Below, one piece after another: positions 5,970 to 13,412 of a DNA stretch of 25,674 nt; the first letter of the stretch is position 1, and each line of letters starts with the position of its first letter. Made by a program: the position numbers and the translations under genes. The DNA is taken from assembly GCA_031295725.1 (NCBI GenBank), contig JAUMNV010000111.1, positions 1 through 25,674 of the forward strand, written 5' to 3'. The notes beneath the pieces were generated by a model, which worked only from the letters and a program-made list of their open reading frames with translations, ran no database searches and had not been told where the DNA came from. This DNA comes from Collinsella sp. Lineage in GTDB: Bacteria > Actinomycetota > Coriobacteriia > Coriobacteriales > Coriobacteriaceae.

Positions 5970-8561
5970 CTACTTGTCGGCAGCGGTCTTTTTGGTAGTC
6001 GACTTCTTGGCCGTCGTCTTTTTGGCGGTCGTCTTCTTGGCAGCAGTCTTCTTTGCCGCCGTCGTCTTCTTGGCCGTGCTCGCCTTGGTCGTGGTCTTGC
6101 GACCGCGGGTGGGCTTCTTCTCCTTGGTCGGGCAGTCCATGTTCACGCAGATGCGCCACGGGCCGCGCGCCGTGTTGACCACCACGATGGGGGCGCCGCA
6201 CTCGGGGCAGGTCTCACCCGTCGCCTCGAGCTTACCGCGCGCCGGCAGAGGATAGCTCACGCCGCAGTCATCGTAGTTGGTGCAGCGGATAAAGCGCTTG
6301 CCGCTCTTCTCGCTCTTGTGCGCGATCAGGTCGCCATGGCGTCCGGCCTCGGCGCACACCTTGCACTCGCCCACCTTAAGGTCAGGCTCGTAGTTGGTGG
6401 GGCACGTGGGGTTCACGCAAATCTCAAAGGCCTTCTGGCGGAACGGCTGGCACTTAATGCGCGGCGCGCCGCACTCGGGGCACACGGCTGCCTCGCCCTC
6501 GAGCGGGCTCACCTTGACGCCGCTCGGCACCGGATAGGTCACGTCGCAGTCGGGCCAGCCCATGCAGCCAATGAAGCTGCCACGGGTCTTGGCGCTCGTC
6601 TTCATAACCAGGTCCTTGCCGCACTTGGGGCAGGCGCCCACGCGCGCATCGGCCGTGACGGCGTCGCTGATGGCGTCGCCCAGCTCCTGCGTGTGCTTGA
6701 GCAGCTCATCGAGCACGCCAGCCAGCAGCGCGCGCGAGTGCGTCACGACATGCTCTTCGGTATCCTCGCCGCGCTCCACACGGGTCATATCGCCATCGAG
6801 CTCGCTGGTCATATCGGGGCTCGTGATGCGCGGGGCAAACTGCGTCAGCGCGTCGATGATGGCAATGCCCAGCTGGCTCGGCTCCACGGGATCGTTTTTG
6901 AGATAGCGCACGGCATATAGGCGCTCGATGATGCTCGCGCGCGTGGACTTGGTGCCCAGGCCGCGCTTTTCCATCTCCTGCACAAGCTTGCCCTGGCTGT
7001 AGCGCGCGGGCGGCTCGGTCTGCTTGGCCTCGAGTTTAATGTCGAACACGTCGACCGTATCGCCCTGCTCCAGCGGCGGCATCTGCTCGTCGCGCTTAAG
7101 TCCATACGGATACGCCTCGCGGAAGCCCGGAGTCACGAGCACATCGCCCGAAGCCACGAACGGCTCACCGTTCACGTCGAGCTCGAGCTTGGTGTTCTCG
7201 ATGGTCGCGGGACCCATAAGCGTCGCCAGGAAGCGACGGGCGATGAGGTCGTAGAGCTTGCGCTGGCCGCCGTCGAGCGTGGACGGATCGCCCTCGCCCG
7301 TGGGGTAGATAGGCGGGTGGTCGGTGGTCTCGACTTTACCGCGCGTGGGCTTCATGGGACCAGCGAGTACCTTTTTGCACACGGGCGCCAGCGCCGGGTT
7401 GATCTTTGCCAGGTCACTCACCACGGCGCCCAAATCGAGCGTCGCGGGATACACGGTGTTGTCGACACGCGGGTAGCTGATGAGGCCCGCCATGTAGAGG
7501 GACTCGGCGATACGCATGGTACGCGCAGGCGAGATGCCCTCGGCTGCGGCGGCAGCCTGCAGCGAGGTGGTCGCAAACGGCGTGGGCGGCTGCTGCTTGC
7601 GCGAGCGCTTGGTCACCGCGGCGACGGTTGCCGTCGCGACGCCGTCAACATGGCCGTACGCCGTCTCAGCAGCATCCTTGTCGGTAAAGCGTGCCGTCTT
7701 GTGCGCAATCTTAAATCGGTCGTCCTCGGCAGTACCCTGTGCGGCGCCCATGCCGCGGATCTGCCAATAGTCCTCGGGCACAAACGCCATGCGCTCGCGC
7801 TCGCGCTCGACCACCAGGGCAAGCGTCGGCGTCTGCACGCGGCCGGCGGAACGCACGTTGCCAAAGCCGCCAAACTTGGCGAGCGTCAGGTAGCGCGTGA
7901 GCACCGCACCCCAAATGAGGTCGATGTGCTGACGGCTCTCGCCGGCGTCGGCCAGGTTCTGGTCGAGCGAGACAAGGTTATCGAAGGCCTGCGTGATCTC
8001 GGCCTTGGTAAACGAAGAATACTGGGCGCGGGCGACCGGCAAGTCGGGCGCCACCTCGCGCACCTTGTTGAGGGCGTCCGAACCGATCAGCTCGCCCTCG
8101 CGATCGAAGTCCGTGGCAATGATGACGCTGTCGGACTTTTTGGCGAGGTTCTTAAGCGAGCGAATGAGCTCTTTCTCAGCCGGCAACTTAATGACGGGCG
8201 CCCAGGTGAGGTAAGGCAGGCTCTCGAGCTTCCAGCCCTTGATGGAGATACCATCGGCAAGAAACGGCTTGCGCTTAGTGTCGTAGGGCGGACGAGCCAG
8301 GCCATCGGGCATGTCGGCCGGCAGCATCTCGCCGTCCTCGGTCACCGAATACCAGCCCAGCTTTTTATCGAACAGCACGCTGTCGCAAAAATCGGGCGCA
8401 AGGATGTGACCGGCGAGACCGATCGTCACACACTCCTCGCCCTTCCACTCAAAACGGTAGATGGCGGTGTTGTACACCTTGTCCTTTTTGGGTTTGCCCG
8501 TGGACAGACGCTCGGCGATCTGACGCGCGGCGTCGTTTTTCTCGGCGATGATGAGCTTCAA
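5970..8561 (-). CDS. topA: Type IA DNA topoisomerase with four zinc ribbons and a histone-like tail
   Basis: 863 residues. Relaxes negatively supercoiled DNA by cutting one strand through a tyrosine. The Toprim domain is at the N-terminus (AEK with E7; acidic triad DFDREGE at 151-157). GRVQTPTL is at 240-247, and the catalytic tyrosine is Y363 in ISYPRVDNTVYP. Four cysteine zinc ribbons follow (about 644-672, 694-720, 733-766, 785-810). The tail from about 816 on is almost only Lys, Thr and Ala, in repeats of AKKTT. The active-site context YPRVDN differs from the YMRTDS of the usual bacterial enzyme and looks like the archaeal-type branch. Lysine tails on TopA are known from Actinobacteria, where they raise processivity. 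It follows hypB by 54 bases and has no terminator before it, so it may be cotranscribed. I see no other topoisomerase here. Confidence 0.92.
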   Translation of the reverse strand: MKLIIAEKNDAARQIAERLSTGKPKKDKVYNTAIYRFEWKGEECVTIGLAGHILAPDFCDSVLFDKKLGWYSVTEDGEMLPADMPDGLARPPYDTKRKPFLADGISIKGWKLESLPYLTWAPVIKLPAEKELIRSLKNLAKKSDSVIIATDFDREGELIGSDALNKVREVAPDLPVARAQYSSFTKAEITQAFDNLVSLDQNLADAGESRQHIDLIWGAVLTRYLTLAKFGGFGNVRSAGRVQTPTLALVVERERERMAFVPEDYWQIRGMGAAQGTAEDDRFKIAHKTARFTDKDAAETAYGHVDGVATATVAAVTKRSRKQQPPTPFATTSLQAAAAAEGISPARTMRIAESLYMAGLISYPRVDNTVYPATLDLGAVVSDLAKINPALAPVCKKVLAGPMKPTRGKVETTDHPPIYPTGEGDPSTLDGGQRKLYDLIARRFLATLMGPATIENTKLELDVNGEPFVASGDVLVTPGFREAYPYGLKRDEQMPPLEQGDTVDVFDIKLEAKQTEPPARYSQGKLVQEMEKRGLGTKSTRASIIERLYAVRYLKNDPVEPSQLGIAIIDALTQFAPRITSPDMTSELDGDMTRVERGEDTEEHVVTHSRALLAGVLDELLKHTQELGDAISDAVTADARVGACPKCGKDLVMKTSAKTRGSFIGCMGWPDCDVTYPVPSGVKVSPLEGEAAVCPECGAPRIKCQPFRQKAFEICVNPTCPTNYEPDLKVGECKVCAEAGRHGDLIAHKSEKSGKRFIRCTNYDDCGVSYPLPARGKLEATGETCPECGAPIVVVNTARGPWRICVNMDCPTKEKKPTRGRKTTTKASTAKKTTAAKKTAAKKTTAKKTTAKKSTTKKTAADK

Positions 8562-8615
8562 AAGAGGCTCCTATCTCGTGTCTCTGCGGCTACGCCCGCC
8601 CGTATGGCGGCCGAC

Positions 8616-9299
8616 TTACGCCCTTGCTTGCTCGATCTGCCCGATGAGCCAATCGCACCAGGCATCCATGCCCTCGCCCTTGCGCGCACTCACGGCAAAC
8701 CGCGGCGCCTGCGGATTGAGGTCATCGAGTGTCTTAGTATACCTATCCATGTCAAAATCGAAAGCCGGGGCCACGTCGACCTTGTTGAGCAGCTGCGCGC
8801 CGGCATGTTGGAAGATGCCCGGGTACTTGATGGGCTTGTCGTCGCCCTCGGGCACCGAGAGGATCATGATGGACAGGTTCTCGCCCAGGTCAAAGTCGAC
8901 CGGGCAGACCAGGTTGCCCACATTTTCGATAAAGATGACGTCGATGTTCTCCAGGCCGACGGCCTGGTCGAACGCATCGACAGCCTCCATGATCATATTG
9001 CCCTCGAGATGGCACAGGCCGCCCGTGTTGATCTGGATGGCGGGCATGCCGGCTTCCTTCATGGTGATGGCATCGACATCCGAGGCGATATCACCCTCGA
9101 TGACGGCACAGCGCAAACCGGCCTTGTCGCGCAGGCGCTCGTTGGTGCCCAGGATCGTGGTGGTCTTGCCCGAACCGGGGCTCGACAAGACGTTGATCAC
9201 ATAGGTGTTTGTCTCATTAAATCGCTGACGCAGCTGATCTGCCAGGCACTCGTTGCGCGACAGAATCGGCGATGCGATATCAATCGTTTTCTCGGCCAT
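8616..9299 (-). CDS. hypB: Hydrogenase nickel incorporation GTPase HypB
   Basis: 227 residues, the core length for HypB without the His-rich N-terminal extension that some species use to store nickel. SIMIBI-class GTPase: P-loop SSPGSGKTT at 39-47, metal-binding C96-H97 (GLCHLEG), C132 in ENVGNLVCPVDFD, and the base-specificity motif NKVD at 172-175. HypB works with HypA in the cytoplasm to insert nickel into the large subunit of [NiFe] hydrogenase. AAGGAG lies upstream of the ATG. It lies downstream of hypA with a 55-base gap that contains a TATAAA box on the same strand, so hypB may have its own promoter. Confidence 0.95.
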   Translation of the reverse strand: MAEKTIDIASPILSRNECLADQLRQRFNETNTYVINVLSSPGSGKTTTILGTNERLRDKAGLRCAVIEGDIASDVDAITMKEAGMPAIQINTGGLCHLEGNMIMEAVDAFDQAVGLENIDVIFIENVGNLVCPVDFDLGENLSIMILSVPEGDDKPIKYPGIFQHAGAQLLNKVDVAPAFDFDMDRYTKTLDDLNPQAPRFAVSARKGEGMDAWCDWLIGQIEQARA

Positions 9300-9354
9300 A
9301 CTTAGCGCTCCTTACTTTGGCCCCTTTATACCCCATCACTAGATGGCTAGCGGG

Positions 9355-9711
9355 CTAATCGTCGGGGGTTTCGATTTCGATACTCGCGATATCGAGCTCG
9401 CGGCCGTGCAGTAGGCGCACGTTGGCACCACCACACTGGGGACAGCGACAGTGAAAGCGATCGTGCTCAAAGACCTTGCCGCAGTCCAGACACTCGCTTT
9501 GTGGATGGACTTCCTCCACGGCAAGCTCGCAGCCGCGCGTGAGCGGGTCCTCGTCGCGAAACGTCTCCCACGCAAAGTCAAGCGCCTCGCGCACGACCTC
9601 GGTCATATCCCCGATACGCAGCGTTACCAAAACGGCGCGCGAGGCCCCCGCCCCACGCGCCGCGCGAATCACTGTATCGAGTATGCCGTTGACAATGCCA
9701 ACCTCGTGCAT
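9355..9711 (-). CDS. hypA: Hydrogenase maturation nickel metallochaperone HypA
   Basis: 118 residues. Begins MHEVGI, with His2 and the N-terminal amine as nickel ligands. It has the structural zinc pair C74-x2-C77 and C90-x2-C93 (an extra Cys at 88). HypA delivers nickel to HypB and then to hydrogenase. The start is six bases after the tatC stop, with GAGGAG inside the tatC end, so it is translationally coupled to tatC. HypA homologues also serve urease in a few species. No hydrogenase or urease genes are within the window. Confidence 0.93.
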   Translation of the reverse strand: MHEVGIVNGILDTVIRAARGAGASRAVLVTLRIGDMTEVVREALDFAWETFRDEDPLTRGCELAVEEVHPQSECLDCGKVFEHDRFHCRCPQCGGANVRLLHGRELDIASIEIETPDD

Positions 9712-9717
9712 ACCGAT

Positions 9718-10509
9718 TTACTCCTCGTCGCCCTCGTCGTCCGAGAACAGGTCCAGACGGCTCACGAACAGGCCCTCCTTGCCCTCGCGCGCGGTAATGA
9801 CCACGCGCGCGATAGCGAGCGAAATCTCGTAGAGCGAAAGCAGGGCGCCGTACATAAGGCCCAGGGTGACAGGCGAGCCGTCGGGCGTGATCACAGCCGA
9901 ACCCACGAGCAGGCCTACGTACACGTAGCGCCAGGCACTGCGGAAGGCCGCGTAGGACACGATGTGGAAGACGGACAGGTAGAAGATGATGAGCGGCAGC
10001 TCAAACGCCACGCCAAAGCCGATCATAAAGAGCAGCTCCATGTTGACGTAGTTCTCCAGGTCGGGCAGCGCCGTGGCGACGGCCGAGGTCTCGCCGATAA
10101 GCCACTCAAAGCCCGCAGGGATGATGATGAAGTAGCAGAAGATGGCACCCAGGAAGAACAGCACCGTCGAGGCGAGCACCGTGGGCACGACCCATTTGCG
10201 CTCGTTGGGACGCAGTGCCGGCAGGAAAAATGCCAGAATCTGCCAGATGATCATGGGCGTGCACATGACCACGGCCATCTTGATGGCCAGCGAGAAGCGC
10301 AGGCCAAAGCCGCCGAGCGTGGTGGTGATGTAGAACTTACCGTCCGGCACAAAGGAGCGGATGGGATCTTCCAATATGTCGAGCACCACGGGCGTGGCGA
10401 AATACAGCACGATGGCGGCGGCAAACACCGACACGACCACGATGGTCAGGCGGCGACGGAGCTCTCCCAGGTGATCGAAGAGCGGCATGCGCGCAGGTCC
10501 GATAGGCAT
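9718..10509 (-). CDS. tatC: Twin-arginine translocase subunit TatC
   Basis: 263 residues with six predicted membrane helices. The conserved cytoplasmic N-terminal motif HLGELRRR is at 13-20. TatC recognises the twin-arginine signal of folded proteins and forms the core of the Tat translocon in the cytoplasmic membrane. The tail is acidic (FSDDEGDEE). The ATG shares a base with the tatB stop codon (TAATG), and GGGAGG lies nine bases upstream within tatB. It is followed closely by hypA. Confidence 0.95.
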   Translation of the reverse strand: MPIGPARMPLFDHLGELRRRLTIVVVSVFAAAIVLYFATPVVLDILEDPIRSFVPDGKFYITTTLGGFGLRFSLAIKMAVVMCTPMIIWQILAFFLPALRPNERKWVVPTVLASTVLFFLGAIFCYFIIIPAGFEWLIGETSAVATALPDLENYVNMELLFMIGFGVAFELPLIIFYLSVFHIVSYAAFRSAWRYVYVGLLVGSAVITPDGSPVTLGLMYGALLSLYEISLAIARVVITAREGKEGLFVSRLDLFSDDEGDEE

Positions 10510-11099
10510 TACTCATCGCCTCCCTTCGGGGCATCGGCGGCAGCGGCGTCGTCCTCGGCCTCGAGCTCGCGAGCGAGCTGGTCGACGACGGCCTTGCGCT
10601 TGCGGGGACGACGGGCGTAGAGGTCAGCCGTCGTGGGCTCTGCCGGCTCGGGCTCGGGCTCCGGCTCTGTAGCAGATTCAGGCTCGACGGCGGCAGCGGT
10701 GGCAGCGGCAGGCTCGGCACCCTCGGCCTCGGACTCCTCAGCAGCACCCTCGCCCTCGGCGGCAGCCTCGCTCGCGGCCTTCTCGGCAGCAAGACGGGCG
10801 CGACGCTCGGCAAAGGTCTCCTTCTTGGCGGGCGCTGCCGTCTCGGCGGCATCCTCGTCCGCATCGGAATCGTCGTCGATCGCAGCAGCCTTCTTGGGCT
10901 TGACCGGGGCCGACGCGGCCTCGCTCACCGGATCGATAATCTCGGACTGAACAACGGCCGTCATCTTTTCCTGCGTCTCGCGGAACTGACGGATGGCACG
11001 GCCAATCGTACGGCCCATCTGTGGGAGCTTATCCGGGCCAAACAGCAAAAAGCCGAAGACCACGATGATCGCGAGCTCACCCTCTCCAATACCAAACAC
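10509..11099 (-). CDS. tatB: Sec-independent translocase protein TatA/TatB
   Basis: 196 residues from a GTG at 11097-11099. One N-terminal membrane helix (GELAIIVVFGFLLFGP) is followed by the hallmark FGPDKLPQMGRTIGRAIRQFR amphipathic helix. After about residue 60 the protein is a long Ala/Glu/Pro-rich tail with no clear fold, ending in a basic ARRPRKRKAV block and a final acidic stretch. It is called TatB rather than TatA because of Glu in the helix start, the length and its position before tatC, but a dual-function TatA is possible since no second tatA is in view. The GTG is chosen because GGAGG lies five bases upstream. An ATG at 11144 would add 15 poorly supported residues. A short hairpin (11112-11131) precedes it. 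Confidence 0.88.
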   Translation of the reverse strand: MFGIGEGELAIIVVFGFLLFGPDKLPQMGRTIGRAIRQFRETQEKMTAVVQSEIIDPVSEAASAPVKPKKAAAIDDDSDADEDAAETAAPAKKETFAERRARLAAEKAASEAAAEGEGAAEESEAEGAEPAAATAAAVEPESATEPEPEPEPAEPTTADLYARRPRKRKAVVDQLARELEAEDDAAAADAPKGGDE

Positions 11100-11111
11100 A
11101 CATACCTCCAA

Positions 11112-11131
11112 GGCTCGATGTGAGTCGAGCC
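11112..11131 (-). promoter_or_regulatory. Hairpin upstream of the tatB ribosome-binding site
   Basis: Perfect 7-bp inverted repeat GGCTCGA / TCGAGCC with a six-base loop. It lies a few bases upstream of the GGAGG that serves the GTG start. A TATACT box lies further up at 11175-11180 on the minus strand, without a clear -35. The hairpin would be at the 5' end of the tat-hyp transcript; its role is unknown. Confidence 0.35.
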
Positions 11132-11180
11132 CGCACCGCGCCATTCGGCCGGAACTCGTCTATTCATTCGGTCAAGTATA

Positions 11181-11208
11181 GCGCCCGGACGCCAAAACGT
11201 CCGAGCGC
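11181..11208 (-). terminator. Probable weak terminator after the STAS gene
   Basis: Stem GCGC-x-CGGACG with matching CGTCCG-x-GCGC and loop CCAAAA. It lies 45 bases after the STAS stop and just before the TATACT box of the tat region. No T-run follows, so termination strength is uncertain. Confidence 0.4.
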
Positions 11209-11252
11209 ATCACAAACATATGCCAAACGGCACGCCCCCTTTGGGGCAGGGC

Positions 11253-11567
11253 TTATGCCGCCGTGATCGAAATCTCCTGATCGACACCCAACAGCTGAAC
11301 CACGCGCATCACCGGGGGCCGCACATTGGTGCAGCTAAAGCGCTTGCCGTGGTCGACCGCGTGGTGTGCGGCGCCCACGAGCACGCCAATGCCCGTCGAA
11401 TCAATGTAGCTCACCTGGGCAAAATCGAGCTCAACGGCCTCAGTGGGCTGCTCGAGCGCCAGGTCGATGGCATTGCGCAGGCTATCGGCATTAGAGATAT
11501 CGATCTCGCCGGTTACCTTAATGGTGTAGAGCTCTGGCGTGGGGTTGGTGGAAATACCCAAATCCAT
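11253..11567 (-). CDS. STAS-domain anti-sigma-factor antagonist
   Basis: 104 residues covering one STAS domain. The phosphorylation motif is YIDSTGIGVLVGA with Ser57 as the expected target. Proteins of the SpoIIAA/RsbV type bind an anti-sigma kinase when unphosphorylated and so free a sigma factor. There is no anti-sigma kinase (HATPase) or phosphatase gene nearby, so its partner is unknown. It lies 51 bases after the aminotransferase on the same strand and may share its transcript. AAAGGAG is upstream of the ATG. Confidence 0.9.
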   Translation of the reverse strand: MDLGISTNPTPELYTIKVTGEIDISNADSLRNAIDLALEQPTEAVELDFAQVSYIDSTGIGVLVGAAHHAVDHGKRFSCTNVRPPVMRVVQLLGVDQEISITAA

Positions 11568-11618
11568 GTATACGCTCCTTTACGTATCGAAAGTGCGGAT
11601 AGTACGGGAAGCCGCGCG

Positions 11619-12923
11619 TTAGGCGCGCTCGGCACGCGCAAGCTCGGCAGCGACGAGCTTAACGGCCAGCACCAGAACATCGAGCGCGGCCTCCAGGTCC
11701 TCGACCGTGGGATAGCTCGGCGCGATGCGGATGTTGGTGTCGCGCGGGTCCTTGCCATAGGGCCAGGTAGCACCGGCCGGCGTGAGCTTGACGCCCAAGT
11801 CGGCGCAAAGCGCAGCAACCTTCTGGGCCGAGCCCTCGGGACCATCGAAGCTTACAAAGTAGCCGCCGCGGGGGTGCGTCCAGGTGGCGCAGCCCGTCTC
11901 GCCCAGACCCTCGGTGAGCTTGCGCTCGACGGCCTCAAAGCGCGGGCGCAAGAACTCGGCATGCTTTTTCATGTGCTCCTTGACCGCCTCGATGGTGGGA
12001 AGGAAGCGCACGTGACGCAGCTGGTTGAGCTTGTCGGCGCTGATGAGGCCGGCCTTCAGGCGCTTGGAGAACTCGGCGATGACCGCGGGGCTCGCACCGA
12101 TAAAGCCGATGCCGGCGCCCGGGAAGGTGATCTTGGACGTCGAGGCAAAGGCCACCACGCGGTCCTCGGTGCCCGCCGCGCGAGCAAGATCGAAGATGTT
12201 GGCGAGCTCGTCGGTCTCGTCGTACAGGTCGTGCACGCAGTAGGCGTTGTCCCAGAAGATGCGGAAATCAGGCGCGGCCGTGGGCATCTCGACCAGTCGG
12301 CGCACAGTGTCCTCGCTAAAGGTGATACCCGTGGGGTTGGAATACTTGGGCACGCACCAGATGCCCTTGATGGAATCGTCGGCGGCAACGAGGCGCTCGA
12401 TCTCGTCCATATCGGGGCCGTTGTCGGTCATCGCGACGGGGACGTTCTCGATACCCAGATCGGCGGTGATGCCAAAGTGGCGATCGTAGCCGGGAACCGG
12501 GCACAGGAACTTGACCTTCTTGCCGTCGTGCGCGGCCTCGTAAGCCTCCCAGGGCTCGCTGCCGCACGAGCCGCAACGCCAGAACATACCGGCGATATCA
12601 TGCTCGATCAGCAGGCTCGACGAACCCAGCACGAGCGTCTGCTCGGCGGGGCAGCCCAGGAACTCCCCTGCCAGCTTGCGTGCCGAGGGAATGCCCTCAA
12701 AGCAGCCGTAGTTGGAGCAGTCAACGTTGCCGTCGTGCAGATCGGCATCGGCATTGAGGATATCGAGCATGGGTCGAGAGATATCCACCTGGGAGGGCGA
12801 CGGCTTGCCGCGGGCCATATCGAGCGCCAGGCCCTTGGCCTTGACCTCGGCGACCTCGGCTTTGAGCACCTCGATGGCGGCATCGAGTTCGGTGGTTTCC
12901 ATCTTCTGGTAGATCGTCTGCAT
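11619..12923 (-). CDS. Aspartate aminotransferase, type Ic (mycobacterial Rv3722c-like)
   Basis: 434 residues. PLP-dependent fold-type I aminotransferase: KFLCPVPGYDRHF near 138-150, SNPTG at 195-199, FWDNAY with D225 binding the PLP pyridine nitrogen, the Schiff-base lysine K264 in STSKITFPGAG, and C-terminal NIRIAPSYP with the carboxylate-binding arginine. I recognise strong similarity to Mycobacterium tuberculosis Rv3722c, an aspartate aminotransferase of the Pfam Asp_aminotransf family, so the likely reaction is aspartate + 2-oxoglutarate to oxaloacetate + glutamate. Older annotation of such proteins as MocR/GntR-type regulators is wrong because there is no DNA-binding domain. A TATACT box lies about 40 bases upstream on the same strand (revcomp near 12965-12970) with no clear -35. 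Confidence 0.88.
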   Translation of the reverse strand: MQTIYQKMETTELDAAIEVLKAEVAEVKAKGLALDMARGKPSPSQVDISRPMLDILNADADLHDGNVDCSNYGCFEGIPSARKLAGEFLGCPAEQTLVLGSSSLLIEHDIAGMFWRCGSCGSEPWEAYEAAHDGKKVKFLCPVPGYDRHFGITADLGIENVPVAMTDNGPDMDEIERLVAADDSIKGIWCVPKYSNPTGITFSEDTVRRLVEMPTAAPDFRIFWDNAYCVHDLYDETDELANIFDLARAAGTEDRVVAFASTSKITFPGAGIGFIGASPAVIAEFSKRLKAGLISADKLNQLRHVRFLPTIEAVKEHMKKHAEFLRPRFEAVERKLTEGLGETGCATWTHPRGGYFVSFDGPEGSAQKVAALCADLGVKLTPAGATWPYGKDPRDTNIRIAPSYPTVEDLEAALDVLVLAVKLVAAELARAERA

Positions 12924-13072
12924 GGGTGCGACCTTTCGCGAAGCGGTACGTTGCAGTTCGTCTAAGTATAGACCGCCACCGTCGCAACGTTATGAAGCCG
13001 TGATAGATTAAGTCCATCGCAATGAATTACGAATCGCCGCGCATGCCTGCGTGGGGCGCCCAAGGAGGCACT

Positions 13073-13327
13073 ATGGAGTATGGATCGTTCCAGGCCGAGG
13101 AATTCGGCGACCTGCAGCGCCTGGTCGACGGACTGTTTTACGACCGCCACGCCATCGACCGCCTGGATCTGATCGTACAGGCCGAAATCTTGGACCTGGC
13201 GCCCGATCTCATGGAAATCGTCAACCTGCTACCGCCCGGCTATTACGACCGCCAGTCACTTTGCGACCAGCTCAACTCCGCCTTGGCCGCCCACGGCTGG
13301 GGCGCCGTCTACGGAACGGTGGAATAA
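13073..13327 (+). CDS. Small conserved-looking protein of unknown function
   Basis: 84 residues, acidic, no cysteine cluster, membrane helix or signal peptide. The sequence is mostly helical with YDRHAIDRLDLIVQAEIL and ends GWGAVYGTVE. I do not recognise it. The start at 13073 is chosen because AAGGAGG lies four bases upstream; an ATG at 13022 would add 17 residues and has no ribosome-binding site. The reading frame, ribosome-binding site and following terminator support a real gene. It is transcribed alone, divergently from the aminotransferase and convergent with nhaA. Confidence 0.7.
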   Translation: MEYGSFQAEEFGDLQRLVDGLFYDRHAIDRLDLIVQAEILDLAPDLMEIVNLLPPGYYDRQSLCDQLNSALAAHGWGAVYGTVE

Positions 13328-13330
13328 ACC

Positions 13331-13358
13331 TAGTCATTAAGAACGTCCCGAATGACTA
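13331..13358. repeat. Palindrome with GGGACGTTCTT core (reverse orientation)
   Basis: Arms TAGTCATT (13331-13338) and AATGACTA (13351-13358) are identical to those of the element at 4620-4650, but the core between them is inverted (AAGAACGTCCCG). It begins four bases after the stop codon of the 84-residue gene and abuts the terminator. Confidence 0.75.
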
Positions 13359-13395
13359 AAACGCCGCCTGTGATGGTGTTCACAGGCGGCGTTTT
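13358..13395. terminator. Bidirectional terminator between the small gene and nhaA
   Basis: Perfect 16-bp stem: AAAACGCCGCCTGTGA (13358-13373) and TCACAGGCGGCGTTTT (13380-13395), loop TGGTGT. Short T-runs on both strands serve both convergent genes. Confidence 0.88.
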
Positions 13396-13412
13396 CAAAC
13401 TTGTATGTGCTC

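Noticed and set aside
5922..6920. A plus-strand frame rich in Leu, Val and Gly opposite the topA tail
   Set aside because: The repeats come from the complementary Lys/Ala/Thr codons of the topA tail; it is not a membrane protein gene.
7317..9305. A 662-codon open frame on the plus strand across topA and hypB
   Set aside because: It is antisense to two clear genes. Long antisense frames are expected in GC-rich DNA, and its product is Leu/Ala/Arg/His-rich with no recognisable domain.
11619..12923. MocR-type regulator with an aminotransferase domain
   Set aside because: The protein begins directly with the aminotransferase domain and has no winged-helix DNA-binding part.
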